DNA of 64,000 nucleotides. Source: Sediminibacterium sp. Gen4. GTDB lineage: Bacteria > Bacteroidota > Bacteroidia > Chitinophagales > Chitinophagaceae. The notes below the pieces were generated by a model. It saw only the letters and a list, made by a program, of their open reading frames with translations. It was not told where the DNA came from and did not search any database. The translations under genes and the position numbers were made by a program. Shown one piece after another: positions 43,736-52,036 of this stretch. Where the stretch lies: the NCBI GenBank assembly GCA_013391385.1, contig JACBFI010000013.1, positions 18,571 through 82,570 on the forward strand. The letters are read 5' to 3'. Position 1 is the stretch's first letter; each line of letters begins with the position of its first letter.

Positions 43736-44791
43736 ATGGATGCTAATATAAAAATGCAATTATCTTGTCCCATGCCCAAATTCGATTTTGATACCATTAA
43801 TTTAGGACATGGTAGTGGAGGAGTATTGACGCATAAATTATTGAGTAGTGGTGTATTTGATGTACTCAAAAATGATCAGCTTAATCAAAAGCATGATGGT
43901 GCTATATTTGATTTGAAAGGACAACTTGCTTTCAGTACAGATAGTTATGTAGTAAATCCTATTTTTTTCCCGGGCGGTGATATTGGAGAACTTGCTATTA
44001 ATGGAACTGTAAACGACCTTGCTATGTGCGGAGCAATGGCTAAATATCTATCATTGGCGTTTATTATTGAAGAAGGTTTGCGAATGGAAACATTTTGGCA
44101 AATACTTGACAGTATTAAAAAATGCTGCGACAAGGCAGGAGTGCAAGTTGTAACTGGCGATACAAAAGTGGTAGAGAAGGGGAAAGGTGATCAGATTTTT
44201 ATCAATACTTCCGGAATAGGGTTAGTTCATGAACACGCCAGAATTGGGTTGTCCAGTATTCAAAAAGGAGATGTTCTTATTGTGAGTGGGAATTTAGCGG
44301 CACATGGCATTGCTATCATGAGTAAGAGAGAAGGATTAGAATTTGAAACTGATATTGTGAGTGATACTACAAACTTGAATTTTACAGTTGAAAAATTACT
44401 TAATAAGTTCGGATTGGATATTCATTTTCTTAGAGATGCTACTAGAGGTGGATTGGCTTCAGTGCTTAATGAGATAGCAAAGGATGGTTCACAAGGAATC
44501 GATATTCGACAGATAGATATTCCTATGGAAGAGCAGGTAAGTGGAGCATGCGAAATGCTTGGACTTGACCCGCTGTATGTGGCTAACGAAGGTGTATTTA
44601 TTTTAGTTGTAAAAAAAGAAATTGCTAAAGAAGTCCTTGATTTTCTTAAAAATGATGAAAACGGGAAAATGGCATCTATAATGGGGAGTATCACAGATCA
44701 ACATATTGGACAGGTAATACTTGAAAGTAGCATAGGCGGTAAGCGTGTTGTCAATATGTTGCCTGGTGAACAATTACCACGTATATGTTAA
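43736..44791 (+). CDS. hypE: hydrogenase expression/formation protein HypE
   Basis: A 351-residue protein of the PurM/AIR synthase fold that dehydrates the carbamoyl group to a thiocyanate on its C-terminal cysteine. The ending PRIC is the required tail. LGHGSGGVLTHKLL, TDSYVV and RDATRGGLASVLNE are fold motifs. The gap to hypD is 23 bp. It completes the HypCDEF set. Confidence 0.95.
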   Translation: MDANIKMQLSCPMPKFDFDTINLGHGSGGVLTHKLLSSGVFDVLKNDQLNQKHDGAIFDLKGQLAFSTDSYVVNPIFFPGGDIGELAINGTVNDLAMCGAMAKYLSLAFIIEEGLRMETFWQILDSIKKCCDKAGVQVVTGDTKVVEKGKGDQIFINTSGIGLVHEHARIGLSSIQKGDVLIVSGNLAAHGIAIMSKREGLEFETDIVSDTTNLNFTVEKLLNKFGLDIHFLRDATRGGLASVLNEIAKDGSQGIDIRQIDIPMEEQVSGACEMLGLDPLYVANEGVFILVVKKEIAKEVLDFLKNDENGKMASIMGSITDQHIGQVILESSIGGKRVVNMLPGEQLPRIC

Positions 44792-44806
44792 TTGAAATAA
44801 TTATAA

Positions 44807-45880
44807 TTGAATAAAATTAAAAAGATAGCAGAATTTTATGGGCAGTTGGATAATCCATTGCTTGCTCCTCGAGGGGTATTTATGCATGATAACACCTTAG
44901 TCGTTTCAGATACAGGTCAAAACAGAGTTTTTATATGGCATGATTTTAATTTTCAAACATTTCAAAAGCCAAATGTCATTTTGGGACAAAAAGATGATCA
45001 TCAGATGGATCGTAATGCTGGTAAAGAGGTCTCAGGCTCTTCTTTGCAATATCCATCCGGCATTTGGACCAATGGTGAAAAAATAATAGTTGCAGATGCA
45101 TGGAACCATCGAGTTTTGGTTTGGAATCAAATGCCAACTAAAAATTTCCAAGAAGCGGACATAGTAATTGGTCAAAAAGATTTCAATAGTAATCTCCCGA
45201 ACATTGAAGGTATAGGAAAGTCTCCAGACAATAATACATTGAATTGGCCTTATGGTGTTTATAGTAATGGCTCAGAACTTTGGATTGCTGATACTGGAAA
45301 TCGTCGAGTATTGTATTTTGAAAAAATCCCTTCTAAAAATTTTGCTAATGCTAGTGAAGTGATTGGGCAGAATAATTTTTTTGAGAAAGATTATGATAAT
45401 AATAATGCGGTCTGGCCATATTCAATAAAAGTTGGACACAATAATGATATGTTGATTTCTGATACACAATTTTGCAGAGTATTGTACTGGGAGCAGTGGA
45501 AAAATGCTATTAATAATCCACCTAATCTGGTAATGGGTCAAAAGGATATCAATGATAGCGGCCAGAATCAATACCAGTTGAAGCCAAGTGCTCATACTTT
45601 AAATTGGGTATACGATGCATGTTTTTTTAATAATGGTATTGTAATTGCCGATACGGGGAATAGCAGATTAATTCTTCATGATAAAATACCATCAACAAAT
45701 AATGCATCTGGTTCATTGCAGATTGGACAGCCAAATTTTGAAACACATGGTGAAACTTCTTTGAGCATGAAAAGCAATATTAATAATGAAATGTACTGGC
45801 CTTTTGCAGTTAATGCTTCAGTGGATTTTTTGATTACTGCAGATACAGGAAATCATCGAATTTTATTTTATAAAATATAA
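44807..45880 (+). CDS. NHL-repeat beta-propeller protein
   Basis: A 357-residue protein made of about six NHL-type blades. Each has a WPYGVYSNGSELWIADTGN-like unit followed by RVLYFEKIP, and GQ-x-F words recur between blades. It has no signal peptide, so it is likely cytoplasmic like the hydrogenase. A TTG start is used. The adjacent Ni transporter and hyp genes suggest a part in enzyme assembly, tethering or electron transfer, but nothing shows which. Confidence 0.85.
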   Translation: MNKIKKIAEFYGQLDNPLLAPRGVFMHDNTLVVSDTGQNRVFIWHDFNFQTFQKPNVILGQKDDHQMDRNAGKEVSGSSLQYPSGIWTNGEKIIVADAWNHRVLVWNQMPTKNFQEADIVIGQKDFNSNLPNIEGIGKSPDNNTLNWPYGVYSNGSELWIADTGNRRVLYFEKIPSKNFANASEVIGQNNFFEKDYDNNNAVWPYSIKVGHNNDMLISDTQFCRVLYWEQWKNAINNPPNLVMGQKDINDSGQNQYQLKPSAHTLNWVYDACFFNNGIVIADTGNSRLILHDKIPSTNNASGSLQIGQPNFETHGETSLSMKSNINNEMYWPFAVNASVDFLITADTGNHRILFYKI

Positions 45881-45881
45881 C

Positions 45882-46517
45882 ATGAATAATATACCAATCA
45901 TATTAACACTCTACGTGGGATTTATACACGCATTTGAAACAGATCATATTTTGGCAGTAAGTAATATAGTTACCAATCGAGATAAATCAATCAAGGCATT
46001 AAAAGATGGATTATCTTGGGGACTTGGGCATACCTCCACTATTCTAATTATGGGTACGCTTGTTTTATTGATGAAGTTTAATATATCTGATTCTGTGTTC
46101 AGTTATTTTGAAGCTGTAGTGGGTGTAGTATTGGTCAGCCTTGGAATACACAGGATAATTCAATGGTACAAAAGAAAATATTCGATGGCTGCAACTCATA
46201 CTCATGAAGATGGGTCTGTAAACAATGGGTCACATTTGCCTGCTTTTTTAATTGGTTTATTTCATGGTCTGGCAGGAAGTGGAGCTTTAATTTTATTAGT
46301 AATGAGTGATTCTACTACAGTTGGAAATGGCCTTCTGTATCTGTTGTTATTTGGATTGGGCTCAGTGACTGGTATGACATTTGCAGCTGGAACTTTCAGC
46401 TTACCATTTAATAAAAAGATTATAGCTAATGTCAAACTTCAAATAATACTGGTATTTATTTCATCTACCCTATGTATTACATATGGGACAAAAGTCATTA
46501 TTGAGAATATCTTCTGA
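45882..46517 (+). CDS. NiCoT/UreH-like nickel permease
   Basis: A 211-residue membrane protein with six predicted helices. HAFETDHILAVSNIV near the N-terminus contains the HX4DH nickel/cobalt signature of NiCoT transporters (HAFETDH). The second half repeats LFHGLAGSGALILLV as in UreH/NicO proteins. A histidine-containing loop (TTH-type, ATHTHEDGS) lies in the middle. It starts 1 bp after the NHL gene. It probably supplies Ni for HupL. Confidence 0.85.
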   Translation: MNNIPIILTLYVGFIHAFETDHILAVSNIVTNRDKSIKALKDGLSWGLGHTSTILIMGTLVLLMKFNISDSVFSYFEAVVGVVLVSLGIHRIIQWYKRKYSMAATHTHEDGSVNNGSHLPAFLIGLFHGLAGSGALILLVMSDSTTVGNGLLYLLLFGLGSVTGMTFAAGTFSLPFNKKIIANVKLQIILVFISSTLCITYGTKVIIENIF

Positions 46518-46518
46518 T

Positions 46519-46719
46519 ATGAGAAAAAAGGAAAACTTGCTAAATGCTTTAATTTCTTATGGAATTAAAGTTCTTGATGATAGTTCAAGCAAAATCCAAA
46601 TTGAAAAGGGGTATACTATAGAAATTGAATCAAATGGAATTTATAAATTATTGGGAGATGGACAGGTTATTGCTCCTTTTGATGATTTGGATGAGCTTTG
46701 CAGATTTATAATGATGTAA
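46519..46719 (+). CDS. 66-residue protein of unknown function
   Basis: A short frame starting MRKKENLLNALISYGIKVLD and ending CRFIMM. It overlaps nothing and starts 1 bp after the nickel permease stop. It is hydrophilic and has one cysteine. No family is recognised. The tight spacing supports translation with the permease. Confidence 0.6.
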   Translation: MRKKENLLNALISYGIKVLDDSSSKIQIEKGYTIEIESNGIYKLLGDGQVIAPFDDLDELCRFIMM

Positions 46720-46744
46720 TTAAATGTTTGAAAAATTATAAAAG

Positions 46745-47296
46745 TTGGAAAAAAGGGAAATTCAAATTTTAGCGCTGAGCACCAGTGAATCATCACCAGG
46801 AAATTTTTCATTAGTTCTTGAAGATCTGATTGATAAAAAAAGATTTGTTATAATTATTGGCACTTTTGAAGCTCAAGCAATAGCGATATATTTAGAGCGG
46901 ATGGAATTGCCAAGACCACTTACACATGATCTTTTCAAAACCACAATTACGCAACTAGGGGCAACATTAAAAGAGGTAGTTATTCATAACATAGTTGATG
47001 AAATATTTCAAGCTTGGTTGGTGTTAACTGATTTTGAAAATAAAGAAAAAAAAGTAGATGCTCGAGCTAGTGATGCACTTGCGCTTGCAATAAGATTTGA
47101 TTGCCCCGTGTTCATTTACGAACCTCTGTTACATAAGGCAGCAATTAGTGAAGAATTCGAAAAGTTTAGTTTTTTGAGAGGCTCTGTTTCGGAATATACA
47201 CTGGAAGAACTTCAATCTCTTCTCAATGACCTCTTAGCCAAAGAGGATTATGAAAGTGCATCCAAAATAAGGGATCTGATACAGCGAAGAAAATGA
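46745..47296 (+). CDS. DUF151 bifunctional nuclease-like protein with UVR motif
   Basis: A 183-residue protein. The DUF151 domain occupies residues 1-130 with IIIGTFEAQAIAIYLERMEL, PRPLTHDLF and DARASDALALAIRFDCPVFI, all typical. A C-terminal UvrB/UvrC-type helical motif (LNDLLAKEDYESASKIRDLI) follows. DUF151 proteins are usually single-copy housekeeping nucleases in Bacteroidota. A paralogue as the last gene of a hydrogenase cluster is unusual. A TTG start is required. The 28-bp boundary repeat lies 113 bp after its stop. Confidence 0.85.
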   Translation: MEKREIQILALSTSESSPGNFSLVLEDLIDKKRFVIIIGTFEAQAIAIYLERMELPRPLTHDLFKTTITQLGATLKEVVIHNIVDEIFQAWLVLTDFENKEKKVDARASDALALAIRFDCPVFIYEPLLHKAAISEEFEKFSFLRGSVSEYTLEELQSLLNDLLAKEDYESASKIRDLIQRRK

Positions 47297-47408
47297 GTAT
47301 AAATGTCTTATCTTAAATCAACTGGTTTAATTAATATTTGAACACAATGTTGATGATGTATTCCTATAAAATTTTGAACAGTTTTTGGGGTTTCCTGAAA
47401 TCTCCTCC

Positions 47409-47436
47409 TTTGACTTATCCATGTTATAAAATAAGT
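47409..47436 (+). repeat. 28-bp cargo-boundary repeat, right copy
   Basis: Same orientation and 25/28 identity to 31693-31720. Here TCTCCTC (47401-47407) and GAGGAGA (47437-47443) also pair around it, extending the possible hairpin. It marks the change from the + strand hydrogenase cluster to the - strand genes. Confidence 0.75.
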
Positions 47437-47486
47437 GAGGAGAGGGAGAAATTAAAGGGTTGAACTTCGTGCAATTTTACAGGAGG

Positions 47487-48011
47487 TCACTCTACTATCT
47501 TAAGTGAGTTAAAGAATTTATCTCTTAAATCTACTGAAGCACCAGCGGCTCGTTTACTGTGTACAATATTGATACTATGAAGGCTATCAATGAATATATA
47601 AGATTTTAATTCCATCTTCTTGCCATTACGCTCTGTACTTAATTCAAGAATCAAAACATCTTTACCACTTATGTTTTTCTTTTCCTTTGATAAAACCTTG
47701 GTTTCATTACCAAGTTGAGCGATAAAAGAAGATTCTAACTGTTCCCAGAAAGCTGGTTCTAACTGAGCAGTTTCAATCTGTTCTTCAGTTAGTCCATTTT
47801 TCCCTAAGTTTTGAACTACAACATTAAAATTAGCAGTGCTGTCGGCTAATCTCAACGAATAAACAGAAGCTATATTCTGCATATTTCGAACATCAGGTTT
47901 TTCTGGGAAGGTGATAGAAACTTTCTCAGTTAACTTGACTTTTGTTTCCTGTGACATTGCAGCAATTGGCAATAAAATGAATGAAAGGTGTATAATATTA
48001 AATTGTCTCAT
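47487..48011 (-). CDS. exported protein of unknown function
   Basis: A 174-residue protein with a signal peptide (MRQFNIIHLSFILLPIAAMSQ). The mature part has a pattern of strands and helices like KVSITFPEKPDV and DVLILELSTERNGKKMELKS. This resembles the PsbP/DUF1795-type fold. It is the last gene of a minus-strand unit that begins with an ECF sigma factor. Confidence 0.75.
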   Translation of the reverse strand: MRQFNIIHLSFILLPIAAMSQETKVKLTEKVSITFPEKPDVRNMQNIASVYSLRLADSTANFNVVVQNLGKNGLTEEQIETAQLEPAFWEQLESSFIAQLGNETKVLSKEKKNISGKDVLILELSTERNGKKMELKSYIFIDSLHSINIVHSKRAAGASVDLRDKFFNSLKIVE

Positions 48012-48067
48012 AAAATTATTTTTAACTATATATTATTAGATTAAGGCTACTTTTTTGGTTTGTTTTT

Positions 48068-48649
48068 TTATTTACTTTTTCCTCTTAGTTGAATAATCGT
48101 ATTGAATGACAAGTTATTAACCTTTTTTTCTGTAGAATGAAAAATTGAATTAAGCCCCCTTTCATACCTAATTCCTAAACTAAGTTCTTTGTAGATAGAT
48201 TTTCTAAAATCAAAAAACAGGGAAGAATAATTCGTTGTTTCAGCTTTTGTATCTATTACACTATTAGTAGTTTTAAATCGAGGATTTATTAAAAAATTTC
48301 GACCATAACCTAAACTAATATTATAATTCTTACCTAAATGGAACATAGGACCTAAGAAGACCCCAATATTTCCTACTTTAAATTCACCACTTAGCCCTTG
48401 CAATAATGCAACATCTCGAAAATTACGCATGGAACCTGTTAACTCAGAATAAATAGATGTTCTATTTGACAAATTTCTTTCATAATAGAAGCCGGCATTG
48501 TTGGCTAAATTCCCTAGTTTATTGTCGAGGCCCAAAATGTTAATTCCGAGTGATGTACCAAATTTACTTTTGGGTAATGGCAAATCTTGAGCTGTCAATA
48601 GACCAACTATTGAAAATGAACAAAAGATGACCATTATTGATTTTTTCAT
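48068..48649 (-). CDS. small outer membrane beta-barrel protein
   Basis: A 193-residue protein with a signal peptide (MKKSIMVIFCSFSIVGLLTAQ) and about eight amphipathic strands, such as NAGFYYERNLSNRTSIYSEL and YNISLGYGRNFLI. This fits an OmpX/OmpA-type 8-stranded barrel. It stands between the exported protein and the membrane protein of the sigma unit. Its ligand is unknown. Confidence 0.7.
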   Translation of the reverse strand: MKKSIMVIFCSFSIVGLLTAQDLPLPKSKFGTSLGINILGLDNKLGNLANNAGFYYERNLSNRTSIYSELTGSMRNFRDVALLQGLSGEFKVGNIGVFLGPMFHLGKNYNISLGYGRNFLINPRFKTTNSVIDTKAETTNYSSLFFDFRKSIYKELSLGIRYERGLNSIFHSTEKKVNNLSFNTIIQLRGKSK

Positions 48650-48688
48650 TTTTTCTAAATTTAAAGTGATAATAAGTTGTATTGAATT

Positions 48689-49306
48689 TTAATTATCATC
48701 ACTGAAATCCTCCCATTCAATCAATGTATCTTCTGTCTCTTCAATATATTTTCCGAACGAAATCTTATGAAACCATTTCAAACCAAAATATAAAATAGGC
48801 ATAGTTATAAGAGCTAAAATAATAGCACTTTTAATAACGCTAAAATTAATTACAGGATTATCTTGGGATATTGCATTCTTATCATATATCATCATTGATC
48901 CAGCTAGGTAACCCAATGGCATAAATACCATCGACCTCAATTCCAATAGTTGAATTGTTTTTTTAAATAGTTTTATCTGAATTTGAAGTGCTTGAATAAT
49001 CGATTGATTCCAGTTTTGTGACAATTTTTCAAATTCTAATTTACTTTGGTATAATCGCCAAGTGAAATATCCAGATTGAATAATTAGTATCAACATTAAT
49101 GAATAAATATATATTGAAGTAAATTGAAAAGTGAGATAGATACATCCCAATATAGAAGCAATGCCAAACCATGTATTAAACTCAATACTATTCCTCAATT
49201 TTAATACCGGGTTGTTGCTATTCCTTAATTTTCTAACATTAAGTTTGCCCGTATCAGCCTTAACATGTTTGCATTTTATTTCAAGCCATAAATTTTCTAT
49301 CTCCAT
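48689..49306 (-). CDS. membrane protein after the ECF sigma gene (possible anti-sigma factor)
   Basis: A 205-residue protein with a hydrophilic N-terminus of about 45 residues, then two pairs of membrane segments (about 46-85 and 125-180). It starts 7 bp after the sigma gene on the same strand. That placement and layout fit an anti-sigma factor that holds the sigma factor at the membrane. No zinc-binding anti-sigma motif (HxxxCxxC) is visible, so the role is only inferred. Confidence 0.65.
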   Translation of the reverse strand: MEIENLWLEIKCKHVKADTGKLNVRKLRNSNNPVLKLRNSIEFNTWFGIASILGCIYLTFQFTSIYIYSLMLILIIQSGYFTWRLYQSKLEFEKLSQNWNQSIIQALQIQIKLFKKTIQLLELRSMVFMPLGYLAGSMMIYDKNAISQDNPVINFSVIKSAIILALITMPILYFGLKWFHKISFGKYIEETEDTLIEWEDFSDDN

Positions 49307-49313
49307 GGTTTAT

Positions 49314-49784
49314 CTATTTAAGATTTAATTTGATATTTTCTTTTATCCTGTGAAGTTTAACCTTGAGATTATTAGCTTTTACACCAATAAATTCTGCAAT
49401 TTCTTGATTTGTAAAACCATCCAGATGCATTGTGATAATAGTTTTGTTTAGTGGATTTAGCCCTCTGATATATTGGTAGAGTTGTTCTGCATTGTCATTA
49501 GTCAATTCTTCACTATTATTATTTGAATCAGCAATTTCCAAATTGACCTTTATGAACTTTTCATTCTTTCTTTTAAATGTTAATATGGTATACAAACTGA
49601 CTTTGTAAAGCCATGTATTAAAAGATGATTTTTGAAGGAATTTATCCTTCCCTTTCCAAGCCTGATATATGATTTCCTGTTTGAGATCTTCTTTTTCTAT
49701 CTTATCCTGCACATATAGATTTAGTAAATAGTTGATAGTAGCTTGATTCGAATTGATCAAACCTATAAATTCTGAATCTGTCAT
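49314..49784 (-). CDS. ECF-type RNA polymerase sigma factor
   Basis: A 156-residue ECF sigma factor. Region 2 is EDLKQEIIYQAWKGKDKF and FNTWLYKVSLYTILTFKRK. Region 4 is PLNKTIITMHLDGFTNQEIA followed by EFIGVKANNLKVKLHRI. It heads a four-gene unit with a membrane protein, a barrel and an exported protein. The unit is separate from the hydrogenase regulon, and no copy of the 18-bp palindrome lies before it. Confidence 0.85.
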   Translation of the reverse strand: MTDSEFIGLINSNQATINYLLNLYVQDKIEKEDLKQEIIYQAWKGKDKFLQKSSFNTWLYKVSLYTILTFKRKNEKFIKVNLEIADSNNNSEELTNDNAEQLYQYIRGLNPLNKTIITMHLDGFTNQEIAEFIGVKANNLKVKLHRIKENIKLNLK

Positions 49785-50000
49785 TTTTACTCTGTATTTA
49801 GCAACTCAACAATTTCCGGTTAAATTCAAATGTAATTAGTGACATATTCATATCATAAGTTACACTTTATACGAAAAATATTTTTTCCATCTTGAGTCAA
49901 TTTTATTTCTAATTATCAATAAGTTGCAGAGGTTTAAAAAGAAAAAAGGAATTCTTAGGAATGAAAAAGATGCAACTACCCTAATTCACTGATAGACAAA

Positions 50001-50030
50001 GAAAAAGCCATTCGCTGCGGCGAATGGCTT
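50001..50030 (-). terminator. terminator of the radC-like gene
   Basis: AAGCCATTCGC (50005-50015) pairs with GCGAATGGCTT (50020-50030) around a 4-base loop. The A run at 50002-50006 gives a T tract on the minus strand, so it terminates leftward transcripts from the recombination genes. Confidence 0.85.
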
Positions 50031-50037
50031 GTAAAGT

Positions 50038-50066
50038 GTGGCTCCCCTTAATGGACTTGAACAAAT
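50038..50066 (-). other. possible tRNA 3'-end remnant
   Basis: The bases TGGCTCCCCTTAATGGACTT followed by GAAC resemble the reverse complement of an acceptor stem and T arm, where GTTCAAGTCC precedes GGGGAGCCA. The rest of the tRNA is missing. It may be a relic of an older attachment site. The similarity is short and unproved. Confidence 0.3.
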
Positions 50067-50145
50067 ATGATCTAGATCAACAACTTACATGGGTTTTAAA
50101 TAGGTAACATATTAACTTTTACGAGTATCTTACCCTGCTATTAAT

Positions 50146-50592
50146 TCATTTTGACGAGTCAGCGAAGGAATAAAATGTTTTTGGTGTAATAATTATGTGA
50201 TCGAGTACATTAATATCCAAATACTTACATGCTTCTCTAATTTTATTTGTAAGCTCTTGATCAGTGTTTGATGGATTTAGATTACCCGAAGGGTGGTTAT
50301 GCGATAAGATTATACTTGTTGCAGCAATTTTGAGTGCAACCGATACAATAAGTCTGGGATCTGCTATAGTTCCAGTCAATCCCCCAACGGATGCTTCATA
50401 TACCCCAATTACATTATGCGCCCGATTAAGATAAGCTACAACAAATCTTTCTTGTAATGATATGGTTTCTTGCGGGTAGAAATCTTTTAGCAATTGGTAC
50501 GCGTCTTCTGAGCATGAAATCTTATTGCCAAGTGTCTTTTTGGGAATATAACTTACTTGAATTTCTGCTGCTGATTGAGTGAGTTCTTTCAT
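50146..50592 (-). CDS. RadC/JAB-domain protein
   Basis: A 148-residue protein carrying only the JAMM metalloprotease-like domain of RadC. The metal motif is HNHPSGNLNPSNTD. It lacks the helix-hairpin-helix domain of chromosomal RadC. Short RadC-like genes of this type are frequent in Bacteroidota mobile elements, and their role is unknown. It is the last gene of the leftward recombination block. Confidence 0.88.
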   Translation of the reverse strand: MKELTQSAAEIQVSYIPKKTLGNKISCSEDAYQLLKDFYPQETISLQERFVVAYLNRAHNVIGVYEASVGGLTGTIADPRLIVSVALKIAATSIILSHNHPSGNLNPSNTDQELTNKIREACKYLDINVLDHIIITPKTFYSFADSSK

Positions 50593-50637
50593 AATTAATG
50601 TTTTGAAAAATCCCCCACCAAATGGCAGGGGACCTAA

Positions 50638-51510
50638 TTAGATAATTCCGTTTTTGTGAACGGGTAATTGACTTAATAACTTTCGATCATCATCTGCTTT
50701 GATAATGAGCTTTCTTTTTTGACTTTCGAATTCTGGCTTTAGACTCTGCTGAAACTGAGGGAACATCTTGTAAAGGGTAAGTAACTCTTGCATGGATTTG
50801 CATTCGCCAATACGATCTTGCACATCACTTGAATTGATATCAGATCCTGATTGACACCATTCTAAGATGGACTTTCCTACATCAGCCGAAAGCTTCATTT
50901 CAGGTTTACCAAAGAATAATCCGGTCCTGTCTTTAGAGGCTATGGCATTGTTTTTCATATCTAGATCAAACACCAAGGTCATCTCGTAGTCAAGGCCTTC
51001 TCTTTGGACCGATTTCAGCCCAACTTTTTCTGGCGCTACTCGACCATTTTTGTCATTTAGAACGTAATCCTGTTTGGTGCGAACTGTTGAAATCACATGA
51101 AACGGTGTCTGAAGAATCTTCTGTACAAATGCATTGTGTCTTGGAGTAACCTTGTTCCAGTTTGTAAAGGAGTTCCCTTGTAAGGAAGAATGATACTCAA
51201 GCAAATTTTCCCACTCGTGTGTAACGGAATCAATGATTACCACCTCCATTTCTGCTTTCTGACACACATCTAACGCCTGGATGTATTTCTCAGGAGTAAA
51301 AGGACCGGTCAGATTTAGTACTTTGAATGCACCCAAGTGAGCGTACAATTCAGCTGAGTGATTCTCAGTATCAATGACTGCAACTTTACCAAAATCATTG
51401 CATAATCCAAAAGCTATCAGCAACGCTGAATATGTTTTACCTGAACCAGATGGTCCCTGTAATGACATTTTAATTTTTGCTCTTTTTCTTTCTGCTGTTT
51501 GTAATTGCAT
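50638..51510 (-). CDS. RecA-fold ATPase, Sak4-like
   Basis: A 290-residue ATPase. The Walker A loop is GPSGSGKTYSALL and Walker B reads EVVIIDSVTHEWEN. The layout (VIDTENHSAELYAH and VISTVRTKQDYV) is that of phage nucleotide-binding proteins related to Sak4, which promote single-strand annealing. The ATG at 51510 is chosen because a longer frame begins with an unlikely 25-residue leader. It may work with the small protein encoded next to it. Confidence 0.75.
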   Translation of the reverse strand: MQLQTAERKRAKIKMSLQGPSGSGKTYSALLIAFGLCNDFGKVAVIDTENHSAELYAHLGAFKVLNLTGPFTPEKYIQALDVCQKAEMEVVIIDSVTHEWENLLEYHSSLQGNSFTNWNKVTPRHNAFVQKILQTPFHVISTVRTKQDYVLNDKNGRVAPEKVGLKSVQREGLDYEMTLVFDLDMKNNAIASKDRTGLFFGKPEMKLSADVGKSILEWCQSGSDINSSDVQDRIGECKSMQELLTLYKMFPQFQQSLKPEFESQKRKLIIKADDDRKLLSQLPVHKNGII

Positions 51511-51685
51511 AAGTTTAAACTTTAAATGTTTAGAAATAAAAAGAGGACCGGTTGAAACCAGCCCCCTGTTATCCATCAACCACAACTGCCAAGACGCTAC
51601 GAACTACTTGTAGCGATTGATGGTGTTGTGTGTCCTACACTTGGTCGTGTGGGTCCGAGCAGTGTTTTGTGATTGGGTGGATAAT

Positions 51686-52036
51686 CTAGATAGAAGCAAC
51701 TTCATGGACTCTTGTGTGTCCAATTGCATTTTCCACTTTGCTATCCTGAGAATATGCATATGAATGCTGCAGCTTCATTAGCTCTCCTGTTCTTGGGTTA
51801 ACGAAGTCGTAAGGCTCAGTTATGACCTTTACAACCTCTCCAGGAAGCTTTTGACCAATCATTGCCTCTGCAACAATTGCATTGAAAGTGCTGGGAATTG
51901 AGCACTTACGTACAGTCGCGTAATAGCGACCAGTTGTGCTGCTTTGAATCAACTCAACGCCACCTGTGATTTCAAGGGCAATGAATGTGGAACCGTCTTT
52001 ACGTGTTCTTTCTGCGTAACCTGTTACTGTTACCAT
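51686..52036 (-). CDS. small protein, possibly OB-fold/SSB-like
   Basis: A 116-residue protein starting MVTVTGYAERTRKDGSTFIA. The beta-rich pattern (EITGGVELIQSSTTGRYYAT, LPGEVVKVITEPYDFVN) suggests an OB-like fold. Neighbouring Sak4-like ATPases are usually paired with an SSB, which supports this weakly. A longer frame adds 48 poor residues and is rejected. Confidence 0.55.
   Translation of the reverse strand: MVTVTGYAERTRKDGSTFIALEITGGVELIQSSTTGRYYATVRKCSIPSTFNAIVAEAMIGQKLPGEVVKVITEPYDFVNPRTGELMKLQHSYAYSQDSKVENAIGHTRVHEVASI

Larger units (their letters stand above)
49785..50145. other. 361-bp intergenic region
   Basis: AT-rich promoter region of the sigma gene at its left, the hairpin at 50001-50030, and a tRNA-like fragment near 50038. 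No plausible reading frame. Confidence 0.55.

Noticed and set aside
50638-51510. Classical RecA for the ATPase
   Set aside because: It is too short and lacks RecA core motifs; the layout matches Sak4-like phage ATPases better.
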